Below, in pieces: positions 15,944-25,811 of a DNA stretch of 39,350 bases (its first letter is position 1; each line of letters starts with the position of its first letter). Position numbers and translations under genes: made by a program. Under the pieces are notes generated by a model. The model saw only the letters and a list, made by a program, of their open reading frames with translations, was not told the DNA's origin and ran no database searches. This DNA is from JALEFZ01 sp039817415 (GTDB lineage: Bacteria; Bacteroidota; Bacteroidia; J057): NCBI GenBank assembly GCA_039817415.1, contig JBCBVV010000058.1, forward strand, positions 1-39,350, given 5' to 3'.

Positions 15944-18355
15944 ATGAAAAGAACTGCCCTTATCTTCATCTGTGTTTCTTTCTTGCTTGTGGCTTGCAAG
16001 GAGGAAAAGAATGGAAAAGACCTCTATCAGGAGGTAGGCTTAACGCCAGTCAAGCTTTCTAATGGTTGGACCCTCTCTCCGATGGGAGCTCAACAGCCTT
16101 TGGGAGACTTGCCCTTAAACATGATTTTGTCTCCAGATTCTTCCTTGTTAGCCATTGTCAACAATGGTGTGTCTGAACAAAGTGTACAATTGTATGATGT
16201 TCGGACAGGGAAGGTTACGGATACCAAAAGGCTGAATAGGTCATGGGTAGGTCTATGCTTTTCTGAAAATGGGAAGTCGCTCATGGTTTCAGGAGGCAAT
16301 GACAATTGTGTATGGATGTACGGATGTGAAGGTGGGACACTCACACTAGAGGACTCGGTAAAATTCGGGAAACCTTGGCCCGAAGACACCCTCTCCATCA
16401 CAGGCATTGCGGTGAGAGGAATGAATCTATATGCTGTTACCAAAGACAGTAAAGACCTATGGGTATATGATTTGATTGAAAAACGGGTTCAAAAGCGCCT
16501 TTCTTTACCCGCAGAAGCCTACGATTGTAAACTTTCCCCAGAAAGGAATGAGTTATATATCTCCTTATGGGGAGCCAAAGAAATAGCGGTTTACAACCTG
16601 GATGATGAAAAAATCACCCATAGAATTGCTGTGGGCAGCCACCCCAATGACATGGCTTTTCACCCTGATGGAGAACGCTTGTTTGTAGCCAATGCCAATG
16701 ACAACAGTGTTTCAGTTATAGATATAAAGGAAAAAAAGGTAATTGAAAACCTAAGCTGTAGCTTATATCCTGATGCACCAGCGGGTTCGACGACCAATGC
16801 CGTATGTGTATCTGAGGATGGAGAATTTTTGTTGGTGGCCAATGCTGATAACAATTGTTTGCTTGTCTTTGAGGTAGAGGAAAAAGGGGAAAGTAGGGCT
16901 ATCGGTTATTTGCCAACAGGCTGGTATCCTACAGCTGTAGAAATGGTCGGTCATCAAATATTCGTGACCAATGGAAAAGGAGACCATTCTCAAGCCAATC
17001 CAAAAGGGCCCAATCCAGGCCAGCGAAGAGGACCAGAAACAGAGTATATTGGGTCATTGTTTAAGGGGAGTCTATCGAGCTTCGAGATGCCTTCTGAAGA
17101 ACGTCTGAAGGACTATGCAGCCATTGTCTTAGAGAATACACCCTATAGCAAGGAAAAAGAAATCGACGCAAATGGGCCTGAAGACAATCCTATTCCTTCT
17201 AAAGTAGGAGACAGTTCACCTATCAAATATGTCTTTTACGTCATCAAAGAAAATCGAACCTACGATCAGGTTTTAGGCGATTGTGAATTGGGGAATGGCG
17301 ATCCTGCTTTGTGCCTGTTTCCTGATAGTGTCAGCCCCAACCAGCATAAACTTGCCAATGAATTCGTGTTGTTTGACAACTTCTATGTAGATGCCGAGGT
17401 AAGTGCGGATGGTCATAACTGGTCTACCGCCTCCTATGCGAATGATTATACCGAAAAAACGTGGCCAACCCTGTATGGCAGAAGAGGAGGGCAATACGAT
17501 TATGAAGGGACAAGGGAAATTGCATGGCCAGACCAAGGCTTTATTTGGGATTATTGCGAGCGAGCAGGTATACCCTTTAGGTCTTATGGAGAGTTTGTTT
17601 GGGGGGATACTTCTTACTACGAATCGGTAAGCAAAAACTATGATACCCGCTTCCCTTCCTACAACTTGGGTATTCTGGATACGGTAAGGTTCAAGCGTTG
17701 GAAGCAGGATTTTGATTCACTTTTGGCAATCAACAAGGTTCCTCGCTTTAATTCTATTCGCTTTGGGAATGATCATACCGCAGGTGCCAGAGATGGATAT
17801 CCCACACCAGCTGCTATGGTTGCAGACAATGACCTAGCCGTGGGTATGTTGGTAGATCACATTTCGCATTCACCTATCTGGAAGGAATCTGCCATCTTTA
17901 TTTTGGAGGACGATGCGCAGAATGGCCCTGATCATGTGGATGCGCATAGGTCTATCCTCTTTGTAGCTTCCCCTTATACTAAAAGAAAGACAGTAGACCA
18001 TACCATGTATTCTACTTCTTCGGTTTTGAGAAGTATGGAACTCATCTTAGGGCTACCTCCGATGAGCCAATACGATGCAGCTGCTACTCCTCTTTATGCA
18101 GCCTTTGATCCAGAAATCAATTTAGATCCCTTTGATCATGTGGCCAATCGTATTCCACTGGATCAAATGAATGCCGCTCCTCAAGCCCTCGTCAAAGAAA
18201 CATTGGAATGGAGGATGGACAAAGAGGATGCCGCACCCGATATTCCTTTTAACAGAAACATTTGGCGAACCGTAAGGGGAATGGATGCAGAAATGCCCGC
18301 TCCCAAAAGAGCTGCCTTCATTTTTGCTGCCGAGGAGGAGGAAGAAGATGATTAG
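15944..18355 (+). CDS. Bifunctional YncE-like beta-propeller / alkaline phosphatase-superfamily lipoprotein
   Basis: An 803-residue protein. MKRTALIFICVSFLLVAC is a lipoprotein signal with Cys18. Residues of about 45-340 form a seven-bladed YVTN/YncE-type propeller, with repeated phrases such as HPNDMAFHPDGERLFVAN and NAVCVSEDGEFLLVAN. From about 425 a phosphoesterase domain of the alkaline phosphatase superfamily begins (YVFYVIKENRTYDQ), and EDDAQNGPDHVDAHR (about 654-668) supplies likely metal ligands. The protein ends in an acidic tail (EEEEEDD). Such fusions are known as a family, but the substrate (phosphodiester, phospholipid or other) is not settled. It is anchored at the outer membrane or periplasmic face. 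No close operon partner; the next gene begins 192 bases later. Confidence 0.9.
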   Translation: MKRTALIFICVSFLLVACKEEKNGKDLYQEVGLTPVKLSNGWTLSPMGAQQPLGDLPLNMILSPDSSLLAIVNNGVSEQSVQLYDVRTGKVTDTKRLNRSWVGLCFSENGKSLMVSGGNDNCVWMYGCEGGTLTLEDSVKFGKPWPEDTLSITGIAVRGMNLYAVTKDSKDLWVYDLIEKRVQKRLSLPAEAYDCKLSPERNELYISLWGAKEIAVYNLDDEKITHRIAVGSHPNDMAFHPDGERLFVANANDNSVSVIDIKEKKVIENLSCSLYPDAPAGSTTNAVCVSEDGEFLLVANADNNCLLVFEVEEKGESRAIGYLPTGWYPTAVEMVGHQIFVTNGKGDHSQANPKGPNPGQRRGPETEYIGSLFKGSLSSFEMPSEERLKDYAAIVLENTPYSKEKEIDANGPEDNPIPSKVGDSSPIKYVFYVIKENRTYDQVLGDCELGNGDPALCLFPDSVSPNQHKLANEFVLFDNFYVDAEVSADGHNWSTASYANDYTEKTWPTLYGRRGGQYDYEGTREIAWPDQGFIWDYCERAGIPFRSYGEFVWGDTSYYESVSKNYDTRFPSYNLGILDTVRFKRWKQDFDSLLAINKVPRFNSIRFGNDHTAGARDGYPTPAAMVADNDLAVGMLVDHISHSPIWKESAIFILEDDAQNGPDHVDAHRSILFVASPYTKRKTVDHTMYSTSSVLRSMELILGLPPMSQYDAAATPLYAAFDPEINLDPFDHVANRIPLDQMNAAPQALVKETLEWRMDKEDAAPDIPFNRNIWRTVRGMDAEMPAPKRAAFIFAAEEEEEDD

Positions 18356-18491
18356 CCTCCAAAGTTGAATGTCAAGGAATCCGGTAGGATGAAGTGCCTG
18401 CCAAAAGGTGGGAAATTGACTCAAATTAGTTGATTGCCATATGTTTCCGTTGAGACATTTAAGATAGATTTAACCTTTCAAATAGGTGAAC

Positions 18492-18519
18492 TTGTTGCAT
18501 TTTGCAGGGAATAGTTTCA
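18492..18519 (+). promoter_or_regulatory. Candidate promoter of the DUF2911 gene
   Basis: TTG (18492-18494), 17 nt, TAGTTTCA (18512-18519), near the Bacteroidota consensus with mismatches at the end of the -7 box. The start codon follows 28 bases after the box. Confidence 0.35.
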
Positions 18520-18547
18520 TTTTTCCCCTTCACAAAATTGGATAAAT

Positions 18548-19156
18548 ATGAGAAACCTAACTCTTTCTTTGATAGCTGTGGTAGCGCTTACATTTGCCGC
18601 TTGTAACACAGCTCAAAAGACCGAAAGCAGCGCTAAAGCTGACGACACACCTAAAAAAGAAATGGCCGAAGACAAGGCAGTTCCTTATGTTGTTAAGGTT
18701 GTCAATGATAGCATCGCTAGCCCAAGAATGGAGCTTACCGGATTGGTAGGGGATGCCAACGTAACAGTCAACTTTGGTAGCCCGAAAGTAAAGGGTAGAA
18801 CGATCTGGGGTGAGTTGGTCAAGTACGACAAAACTTGGAGAATGGGTGCCAATGAGGCAACTACCTTCGAAACCAGCAAAGACCTAAAAGTGGGAGGAGA
18901 TGGAACCTTGCCTGCTGGAAAATATGCTTTGTTTACAGTTCCTTCTGCCGAGGGTGCATGGAAAGTAGTTTTCAATTCACAGTCAGATCAGTGGGGAGCC
19001 TACAACAAGGATGATGCGAAAGATGTATTGTCCGTTGAAGCTACACCTAGCATGACTGAGGAAGTTGCTGAGAACCTAACTTTTGCTATCAAGGATGGAA
19101 ACCTAGTGATGATGTGGGAAAAGCTTGTGCTTCCCGTGTCTATGGCCACTATCTGA
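18548..19156 (+). CDS. DUF2911 family lipoprotein
   Basis: A 202-residue protein. The signal MRNLTLSLIAVVALTFAAC places the lipidated Cys at residue 19, followed by a charged spacer. The body matches DUF2911: VTVNFGSPKVKGRTIWG, WRMGANEATTFE, LPAGKYALFTVPS and WKVVFNSQSDQWGAY are the usual signature phrases. The family forms a beta-rich domain of unknown function in the envelope of Bacteroidota. It has its own likely promoter and a strong terminator, so it is probably a single-gene unit. Confidence 0.92.
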   Translation: MRNLTLSLIAVVALTFAACNTAQKTESSAKADDTPKKEMAEDKAVPYVVKVVNDSIASPRMELTGLVGDANVTVNFGSPKVKGRTIWGELVKYDKTWRMGANEATTFETSKDLKVGGDGTLPAGKYALFTVPSAEGAWKVVFNSQSDQWGAYNKDDAKDVLSVEATPSMTEEVAENLTFAIKDGNLVMMWEKLVLPVSMATI

Positions 19157-19179
19157 GATCAGCTCTTCAGAAAAGAATC

Positions 19180-19204
19180 AAAGCCCCTTTTTGGGGCTTT
19201 TTTT
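19180..19204 (+). terminator. Rho-independent terminator after the DUF2911 gene
   Basis: The 8-bp stem AAAGCCCC/GGGGCTTT (19180-19187 and 19193-19200) with a T5 loop is followed by a run of seven T (19198-19204). Confidence 0.9.
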
Positions 19205-19300
19205 GTGTCCATTTAAATCCTGGTTTATGATTCGAAACCTCGAAATTCTTTTATTAAACATAGAATAAACGTATGTTCATATGAAAGAATCTAAGGACTT

Positions 19301-20404
19301 ATGAAACGCTATCCTTCTCTCGATATTTTTCGGGGAATGACCATTTGCCTGATGATCATTGTGAATACACAGGGTGATTGGGGCTCCGCCTACGAATGGC
19401 TATTACACGCACCATGGCATGGCTTTACGCCTACCGATCTGGTCTTTCCTTCCTTCATGTTTGCTGTGGGTAATTCCCTTGCCTTTGTCTTAGGTAAATG
19501 GAAAGAAAAATCCTTTGGGCAGTTCATGGCCAAGGTTAGCAGAAGGGCCATCATTCTTTTCCTTCTTGGTTTTATCATGTATTGGTTCCCTTTTGTAAAC
19601 TGGGCAGAAGGAGGAGGAGTAGAGTTTATCCCCTTTAGTGATACCAGAATCTGGGGGGTGCTGCAAAGATTGGCAGTCGGCTATTTTGTGGGGGCTATCA
19701 TGGTGTGGTATCTCAAACCCAAGCAGATATGGATTGCAGGTGGGATCATGTTATTGGCTTATTGGCTGATCATGTATGCTTTCGGAGATTACAGCCTTGA
19801 AAACAATGCGCCTAGGAAGCTTGATGTATTTCTCTTTGGAGCATCTCACTTGTATATGGGAGAAGGTATACCCTTTGATCCAGAAGGTTTATTGAGTACC
19901 CTGCCAGCGATAGTGAATGTGCTTGGTGGATACCTGCTAGGAAATTATATCAAGCAAGGAGAAATGAATTATGAAAAACTAGCTAAAATCCTTCTGGTAG
20001 GCTGTGTATTGATCTTTGCGGCTGTATGCTGGCACCAAGTATTTCCCATTAACAAAAAGATCTGGACCTCCTCTTATGTATTGCTAACCATTGGGCTGGA
20101 TATATGTATCATTGCAGGTATTATCTATACCCTCCATTTTATAACCCCTCCCTGGAAGTATGGCTTTTTTGAAACCTTCGGGAAAAACCCCCTCTTTATC
20201 TATCTTCTTTCGCAATATATCGCCATTTTCATGTTTTTCTTCCGAGTGGATGGGAATACCTCTGTATACCGATATGTCTATCAAACCATCTTTGAACCCA
20301 TTGGCCCTAAAATAGGATCATTGGTCTTTTCAGTTACTTTTATGCTCCTATGTTGGGGTGTGGGTAAAATACTGGATCGGAAAAATATTTATATCAAGGT
20401 CTAA
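19301..20404 (+). CDS. Heparan-alpha-glucosaminide N-acetyltransferase-like membrane acyltransferase (DUF5009/DUF1624 type)
   Basis: A 367-residue polytopic membrane protein with about ten hydrophobic helices. The N-terminus SLDIFRGMTICLMIIVN is the hallmark of this acyltransferase group. It is followed by HAPWHGFTPTDLVFPSFMF (residues 36-54), which corresponds to the region with the catalytic His in human HGSNAT (candidates here His36 and His40). Such proteins move acetyl groups from cytoplasmic acetyl-CoA across the membrane onto sugars. In Bacteroidota the acceptor is unknown, though envelope glycans or amino sugars are plausible. The GH20 hexosaminidase at the right end of the window is too far away to claim a joint pathway. 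It ends at a bidirectional terminator. Confidence 0.88.
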   Translation: MKRYPSLDIFRGMTICLMIIVNTQGDWGSAYEWLLHAPWHGFTPTDLVFPSFMFAVGNSLAFVLGKWKEKSFGQFMAKVSRRAIILFLLGFIMYWFPFVNWAEGGGVEFIPFSDTRIWGVLQRLAVGYFVGAIMVWYLKPKQIWIAGGIMLLAYWLIMYAFGDYSLENNAPRKLDVFLFGASHLYMGEGIPFDPEGLLSTLPAIVNVLGGYLLGNYIKQGEMNYEKLAKILLVGCVLIFAAVCWHQVFPINKKIWTSSYVLLTIGLDICIIAGIIYTLHFITPPWKYGFFETFGKNPLFIYLLSQYIAIFMFFFRVDGNTSVYRYVYQTIFEPIGPKIGSLVFSVTFMLLCWGVGKILDRKNIYIKV

Positions 20405-20420
20405 TCAAGCTTACCTATAA

Positions 20421-20458
20421 AAAAACCTTCTCCATTGGTAATGGAGAAGGTTTTTTTT
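20421..20458. terminator. Bidirectional rho-independent terminator
   Basis: A 16-bp inverted repeat (20421-20436 and 20440-20455) around CCTTCTCCATT, with A-runs on the left and eight T on the right (20451-20458). It lies between the converging acyltransferase (plus) and DUF3352-like (minus) genes and can serve both. Confidence 0.88.
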
Positions 20459-20471
20459 ATGTTTGGCTCAT

Positions 20472-22133
20472 TTATTCGGGCTTGGCGAAGGAGCTGTATA
20501 AGTCCATTTTGTACATGCCTCCCTTGGGATAAAGTTGTAGCCCAATATGTGGAAAGCTAAAGAGATAGTTTCTGTTTTTGCGGATATCTCTTTTGGTTTT
20601 TGCATCCATGGAATTGTAGAGATAAGGATAGAAATACCTTGTCTGGACGTAATTGAAGACGTTAGAAGAGGGGGAGAAATTTGACATGAAGCTTGTGTAA
20701 TCCTCCTGTTTGACCAAAGTTTTGTTGTCCAAGTAACTATCTATGAGTTTGATCAGTGAGGTGGTGTCATTGGAAAACACAACATAATCATCGAGATAGG
20801 TGAAATGCGGCTTTTCAATCTCTGAGAATAATTTTTTGAAAAAGAGCTTAAAGAAGCTATTTAATTCCAGGTATTTGATCTCAAATCCCCTATGATCTAC
20901 CGATTTGAATTTTAAAGGTGTCCGCTTTTTGATCCGCTCTAATACATAATCCATTTTCTCTTTTGCCAGGTTATAATCTGCAAAGTGAAGCATGGCGTAG
21001 AAATTATACTTTCTTCCTCCAGGATCATTGGGAACAAGTGCGCTGATCATTTCTTCGTTCATCCAGCTGAAAAAGTCCTCTTCAAAATTGATTTTTAACA
21101 GCTTTTGTGTCCTGTTGAGGCTTTTTTGTAAATCCTCATATCCTTCTGGATCAGAGGTTTCCATATAGGACATCAGTCGGCTGTAGAAATCATTGAAATC
21201 ATCAAAGCCAATGGATGAAAACATAGCCGTGTTGGAGGGAAGGATATTGGCTGCACGAATTTTTCCCTGTCCCACATCTTTGAACACCCTTAAATATGAA
21301 GGGAAGGAGTCGTTTTGTAGGGCAAAGCCTTTCAGAATGACCTTGTCGTCCTTGAGGGAAAGGTCCATGCCTGAAAAGGTAAGCATTTGATCGAGGTCTT
21401 GGAGGGATTCGGGAAGATCGCTAGCCATTTCTGCCAGCATGGTATTTATGGTGCCGTAGTTGATAAAGAGGTTATAAATTTCATCACGGTCTGTTTTGGC
21501 TCTAACCGAACTGAAAGCCTGATTTTCCCGAATATCTTCCTTTTCTGATTGGAGAATGCCTTTTTTTACCAAGTCTTTGGTGTAGGAGATCAGGAGGACA
21601 TTTTCGACTATGGCCAAATACATGGATTCCTTTTCCTCCGGATCATAAAGGTCCAAAATGTCATAGGAGTAGAAGGATTCATTTGCTACTTCAAAGCCAG
21701 ATTTTTTAAACAAGGGCATTACCAAGTCCTTCACCTTATTGATTAGCTTGGCATTGCCAACCATATCTACCATAATGAGAAAATCTGATTCCTCCTTTCC
21801 GTTGGGGGTGAGGTGAGCCGAGATCAAAAGATCTCCTATGTCGATAAGCTTTAGCAGCCTTTCGTTGTTGCTGATGAGCGAATCAAGGTAATCCGCACTT
21901 TCTTCGATATCTGCGAAGAATTCGTTGGTTTTCAGGTATTGCCAGACTTCTGTCTTGCTTAGATTTCTCCAATCTTCAATGGGTTGATCGGATTCTATGG
22001 CATAGATGAAGTCTTCTGCAACAAATCTCCATGGGGATCTGATATCTACCTCTTTTCCGAAGAAGAAAAATCCAGCAACGGCTGCCACTAGCAGGAGAAG
22101 TAACAAAAGAAGAATTTGGAGTACTCGTTTCAT
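20472..22133 (-). CDS. DUF3352-like single-pass membrane protein
   Basis: A 553-residue protein. A Leu-rich N-terminal membrane anchor (residues 5-26, ending FFFFGK) is followed by a large extracytoplasmic part beginning SPWRFVAEDFIYAIE. Phrases such as IEDWRNLSKTEVWQYLKTN, LLISAHLTPNG and ENVLLISYTKDLVKKG agree with the DUF3352 family of Bacteroidota. The assignment is from memory of the family pattern and is moderate. There are no catalytic motifs. The ligand, partners and function are unknown. It is probably transcribed alone: it has a possible promoter upstream and a shared terminator downstream. Confidence 0.65.
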   Translation of the reverse strand: MKRVLQILLLLLLLLVAAVAGFFFFGKEVDIRSPWRFVAEDFIYAIESDQPIEDWRNLSKTEVWQYLKTNEFFADIEESADYLDSLISNNERLLKLIDIGDLLISAHLTPNGKEESDFLIMVDMVGNAKLINKVKDLVMPLFKKSGFEVANESFYSYDILDLYDPEEKESMYLAIVENVLLISYTKDLVKKGILQSEKEDIRENQAFSSVRAKTDRDEIYNLFINYGTINTMLAEMASDLPESLQDLDQMLTFSGMDLSLKDDKVILKGFALQNDSFPSYLRVFKDVGQGKIRAANILPSNTAMFSSIGFDDFNDFYSRLMSYMETSDPEGYEDLQKSLNRTQKLLKINFEEDFFSWMNEEMISALVPNDPGGRKYNFYAMLHFADYNLAKEKMDYVLERIKKRTPLKFKSVDHRGFEIKYLELNSFFKLFFKKLFSEIEKPHFTYLDDYVVFSNDTTSLIKLIDSYLDNKTLVKQEDYTSFMSNFSPSSNVFNYVQTRYFYPYLYNSMDAKTKRDIRKNRNYLFSFPHIGLQLYPKGGMYKMDLYSSFAKPE

Positions 22134-22211
22134 AATGATGGCTTGTGTACCTAGAGAATGGCGATCATCATCTAGGATATTTCAGGTCTGAAGGGACCTA
22201 CTTGACTAGCT

Positions 22212-22243
22212 CAAATATAGAGAAAATTGGAGCAGGGAGTAAA
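22212..22243 (-). promoter_or_regulatory. Candidate promoter of the DUF3352-like gene
   Basis: On the minus strand TTTA (22243-22240), 20 nt, TATATTTG (22219-22212). The -7 box matches TAnnTTTG perfectly, while the -33 box has one mismatch. Transcription would begin about 75 bases before the ATG. Confidence 0.4.
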
Positions 22244-22270
22244 TACGAATAATAGGAATGTTTAGGCAAT

Positions 22271-22297
22271 AAAAAAGTCCCGACCTTAGGCCGGGAC
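22271..22297 (-). terminator. Rho-independent terminator after the zinc-ribbon gene
   Basis: On the minus strand the stem GTCCCGGC/GTCGGGAC (22297-22290 and 22284-22277, one G-T pair) with a 5-nt loop is followed by six T (22276-22271). Confidence 0.85.
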
Positions 22298-22354
22298 CAC
22301 ATGGGTTGTGTGTAGGGACAGACTCCCAAAAATTTTTGAATGTATCTGCTTGTG

Positions 22355-22954
22355 CTAGCGATTGATCTTAAAGATTTCTTGATCCTCCCACATTTCTACA
22401 ATTTTTTCCCTGCTAAACCCAATTTCGATAGGGAGGTACATGGAATCTACATCTAGCTCATCAACAGCTGTTCTTTTGTCAGTGGCGTACATATTGAGGT
22501 GTACAAAGACAGAGTCGGATGTTACACGTATCACGCGCATGTTGGAGTATCCTTCTTCTACATCATATTCAATGACATCCGCAATCTGAGGTGCGTGTGC
22601 ATATTCGGTATAGTTGTCTTCGTCCACACCATTCTGATAGGAAATCCATCCGAAGAATAGAACAATGATTCCTAAGCCTGCAAATTGCCAGATAGGTGTT
22701 TTGGATTGTGATGCGATCTGGTTGGCAGCCTCCAAGATAGGAGATGGCATTTCTTTTTTCTCCATCTCATAGCCGCAGGAGGTACATTTGGCGACTTTCT
22801 TTTTGCGGAAGGGGAAGAGCGGAATCCAGTAAATGTGTGCGTATTGACTGAAAACTCCTACGTGAATGTGATCCTCAGCTCCACAGTTAGGACAAACTTC
22901 GTGGGACACTTTTCCTTCCCCAATAGTTGTGGCATTCGTTCCGTAAACGATCAT
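22355..22954 (-). CDS. Zinc-ribbon membrane protein
   Basis: A 199-residue protein. CPNCG (residues 21-25) and CTSCG (about 57-61) are two knuckles of a zinc ribbon at the N-terminus, interrupted by a hydrophobic turn YAHIYWIPLFPF. A single membrane helix follows (about 91-107), then an acidic C-terminal domain of about 90 residues with beta character. Small proteins with a cytoplasmic zinc ribbon and a following helix are common in Bacteroidota, but their role is unknown. The first Met is used; no better start is seen. It is a single-gene unit with its own terminator. Confidence 0.8.
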   Translation of the reverse strand: MIVYGTNATTIGEGKVSHEVCPNCGAEDHIHVGVFSQYAHIYWIPLFPFRKKKVAKCTSCGYEMEKKEMPSPILEAANQIASQSKTPIWQFAGLGIIVLFFGWISYQNGVDEDNYTEYAHAPQIADVIEYDVEEGYSNMRVIRVTSDSVFVHLNMYATDKRTAVDELDVDSMYLPIEIGFSREKIVEMWEDQEIFKINR

Positions 22955-23261
22955 GATTGTGCGTTATGTTAATAGTAAAACAAAAAAAAAGTATGTCAAA
23001 GACCATTAGGGTCCATGTACATACAGGTCCTTACAATAGCTATAGTTTTCTACTTAGGGATTGAAAATTACGGATTAATCTTAGGTGGGTTCGGGAAATT
23101 CTGCTTTGTTAACAATATCTTAATATGGAACATTTGTTCAAGTAAATGCTTCATGAGCATAAAATAACTACTACCTAGTTCTTTCGATTTATTGAAAAAG
23201 GGGAAACAAACTCTTGTAATGAGCTTATTTCCCCCTTTTTCCAGACAATAGGGTGTACTCC
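22955..23261. other. Intergenic region with a terminator, otherwise nothing seen
   Basis: About 300 bases between two minus-strand genes. The right part holds the terminator of the TonB-receptor gene; a run of nine A (minus-strand T) near 22983-22991 lies in the presumed promoter area of the zinc-ribbon gene. No RNA gene or repeat is evident. Confidence 0.5.
23195..23240 (-). terminator. Probable terminator after the TonB-dependent receptor gene
   Basis: Arms AAAAAGGGGAAA (23195-23206) and TTTCCCCCTTTTT (23228-23240) pair with one bulged C and enclose a 21-nt loop. On the minus strand the hairpin ends in TTTTT. The long loop makes it less certain than the others. Confidence 0.55.
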
Positions 23262-25745
23262 TTAGAACCTTAATCCTAGGCTCAATAGGAAATTTCTCCC
23301 TGCCTGAGGATAGTAGAAGTTTTCTGTGATGATGTCTCCTACCCCATAGCTGAATGTATAACCATTCGCCTCATATTCTTCATTAAAAATGTTGTTGACC
23401 AATAGGCCAATGTTGATTTCCTTCATGAAAGAAGGGGTAAAGGAATAGTTGATTCGGAAGTCATTGACAAACCAAGCGTCAATGGCCCTATCAGGATTAC
23501 TGGTATTATCTAGGAATTGTCTTCCTACATATTTTGACAACAAAGCCAATTGAAGACCCTCAACTGGAGTAGCCATCAGTTGTGAACCTATTACTGCATT
23601 TGGTGAGAAGGCTATATCTGTGTTGGCAAACTGATTGTTAATCTCAGTAGCTGGGAAGGTACCGTAATCATATATAATCTCGGTAAAGTCCTGAATCTTA
23701 TTCATGCTCAAGGCAAAGTTGAGGCCCCAATTCAACCAGGGTGTCAGTCTCGCTTCGCCATTAAACTCAACTCCCGTGCGGAAGGATACATCAACATTCT
23801 GACGAACATTGGCTCCTACATCATTTACTTGACCTGTCAACACCAATTGATTTTGGTAATACATGTAGAAACCATTCAGAGAGAAGGCAAACTGCTGCTC
23901 TCTCCAACGAAGACCTGCTTCTACATCATACAAGGTTTCAGGTGTAGGCTCTTGACCCGTAGGGCTGTCAATCAAGTCAGATCTTACAGGCTCGCGATTG
24001 GCTACGGATAGAGAGGTGTAAAACTGGCCGCGCTCATTGAGTTGGTAGGTAATTCCGACCTTGGGATTAAAAAACAAATAGTTATAATCCCCACGGATAG
24101 GAGCTTGGTCATTATCTCTTCCCACTTCATCGATATTCTCCCCACCAATAGAATAATTGATGCCTCTTAGCTGAAGGTCAATGTAGGTAGTGAGTCTTTC
24201 TGAGGCCGAAAATAGCCCTTTCACATAAACATGGCCGTCGTCTTTTAACCCACGGCTATAGTAGTACCTATCCTCTGTATTGGTAGTTTGAGCATACCTT
24301 GCCCAAATAAGTTCGCCAAAATGATCTCCATCGTATCTATTCAATCCACCCCCAAAAGTCAGATCCAATCTGGCCGACGGCTTATAATTCAGCGTAAAAA
24401 TCCCTCCGAAAAAATCGTTGTCTAACCATCTTCTACGAATCAAATCTGTGGTTGTCAATGTATCCAACCCACTCACGACAAAACTAGAAGGGAAAATTGG
24501 ATAGCTAGAAAAAGAATCTTCTTCTCTGAACTCTTCAAAGAACCCAAATCCCTTGGTATAGTGAAAAGCACCAGACAGGTTCAGGTTTTCGGTAAAGTCA
24601 TAACCATACAGAAGCTGATAATGACGCTGGGTGTAGTTGTCTACTTGATTCTGATAAGTGTAGTAATTGTATTGTCTGCCTGAGTTATACAGGTTTAGGG
24701 AATCTTCCTGCGTCTGGTAGGTAGTTCCTAGGTTGTTGAAATAATGGGTGTCTAACTCCTCTCGATTGCTTCCGCGGATAATGGCTTCAGGCACACCCCA
24801 CCAGGATTGGTTGGTTACCTCGTTTCCTGAAAAAACATTGGCTTTGATATAGGATTTTTTGCCGTAATAGGCTCCTGAAACGAACCATGATCTAAGGTCA
24901 GAATTCCCTCGATCTACCCAGCCATCTGATTGAATGCTTGATAACCTCGCATCAAAGGAAAAGCCATTGTCCATCAGACCAGTCCCTAGTAGAGCTGTAT
25001 TTTTAAGGGTATTGAAGGAACCCATGGTATTGTTTAACTCCACATAAGGGGTAGCCGAAAGGGTAGAAGTCTGAACGTTGACACTCGCTCCAAAGGCACC
25101 CGCACCGTTGGTGGATGTTCCTACACCACGCTGTACCTGAACGGAGTTTACAGAGGAAGCCAGGTCCGGTAAATTCACCCAGAAGGTTCCGTGAGACTCA
25201 GGGTCATTCAAAGGAATACCATTGATGGTTACATTGACACGAGTGGGATCTGAGCCCCTGATACGAATTCCTGTGTAGCCAATTCCCGCCCCCGCATCAG
25301 AAGTTACTACTGTGGAGGGGAGCTGATTCAGCAGAAAAGGAAAGTCCTGCCCAAAGTTTTGGACAGCAATTTGTTCTTTTCCTAAGGAAGAATAGGTCGT
25401 AGCAGTTTTCTCGCTGGCTCTTAAAGAGGAAATGAATACGTCTTCTGTCAGGGTCTGCTTAATCAACTGAAAATTCAGAATGGCACTTCTCTCTGAAATA
25501 GAAATGGTCAAGGTCATAGACGCATATCCTCTTCCATAGGCTTCTACTTCATATTCTCCATAAGGAAGATTGTTAAAGGTGTAGTAGCCGTCAGCCTTGG
25601 TATAGGTCCCTTTTTTGAGCTCTTTGATGACTATTTCTGCTCCACTGATAGGAACGCCAGCCTCAGAGGAAATCTGACCTGTGAGATTTGCCTGGCCAAA
25701 TACCAGCACAGGCAACATGAGTAAAAGTAAAATGGGTAAACGCAT
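23262..25745 (-). CDS. TonB-dependent outer membrane receptor, probably for thiamin compounds
   Basis: An 827-residue protein with a signal peptide (about 1-17). An N-terminal CarboxypepD_reg-like beta domain follows (LTGQISSEAGVPISGAEIV to about 95), then the plug (about 115-225) with RIRGSDPTRVNVTINGIPL and VQVQRGVGTSTNGAGAFG. The rest is a 22-stranded barrel ending in the aromatic GRNFLLSLGLRF that the BAM machinery recognises. Such receptors import scarce nutrients across the outer membrane with energy from TonB. A TPP riboswitch directly upstream indicates that expression falls when thiamin pyrophosphate is plentiful, so thiamin, TPP or a precursor is the likely cargo. No inner-membrane thiamin transporter or thiamin biosynthesis gene is adjacent. 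Confidence 0.93.
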   Translation of the reverse strand: MRLPILLLLMLPVLVFGQANLTGQISSEAGVPISGAEIVIKELKKGTYTKADGYYTFNNLPYGEYEVEAYGRGYASMTLTISISERSAILNFQLIKQTLTEDVFISSLRASEKTATTYSSLGKEQIAVQNFGQDFPFLLNQLPSTVVTSDAGAGIGYTGIRIRGSDPTRVNVTINGIPLNDPESHGTFWVNLPDLASSVNSVQVQRGVGTSTNGAGAFGASVNVQTSTLSATPYVELNNTMGSFNTLKNTALLGTGLMDNGFSFDARLSSIQSDGWVDRGNSDLRSWFVSGAYYGKKSYIKANVFSGNEVTNQSWWGVPEAIIRGSNREELDTHYFNNLGTTYQTQEDSLNLYNSGRQYNYYTYQNQVDNYTQRHYQLLYGYDFTENLNLSGAFHYTKGFGFFEEFREEDSFSSYPIFPSSFVVSGLDTLTTTDLIRRRWLDNDFFGGIFTLNYKPSARLDLTFGGGLNRYDGDHFGELIWARYAQTTNTEDRYYYSRGLKDDGHVYVKGLFSASERLTTYIDLQLRGINYSIGGENIDEVGRDNDQAPIRGDYNYLFFNPKVGITYQLNERGQFYTSLSVANREPVRSDLIDSPTGQEPTPETLYDVEAGLRWREQQFAFSLNGFYMYYQNQLVLTGQVNDVGANVRQNVDVSFRTGVEFNGEARLTPWLNWGLNFALSMNKIQDFTEIIYDYGTFPATEINNQFANTDIAFSPNAVIGSQLMATPVEGLQLALLSKYVGRQFLDNTSNPDRAIDAWFVNDFRINYSFTPSFMKEINIGLLVNNIFNEEYEANGYTFSYGVGDIITENFYYPQAGRNFLLSLGLRF

Positions 25746-25811
25746 GTTTAAACATTTAATGGTTACAGCAAGGAAACCAGGGATAGTCTCCTCCCAAAAT
25801 GAAAGTAACCC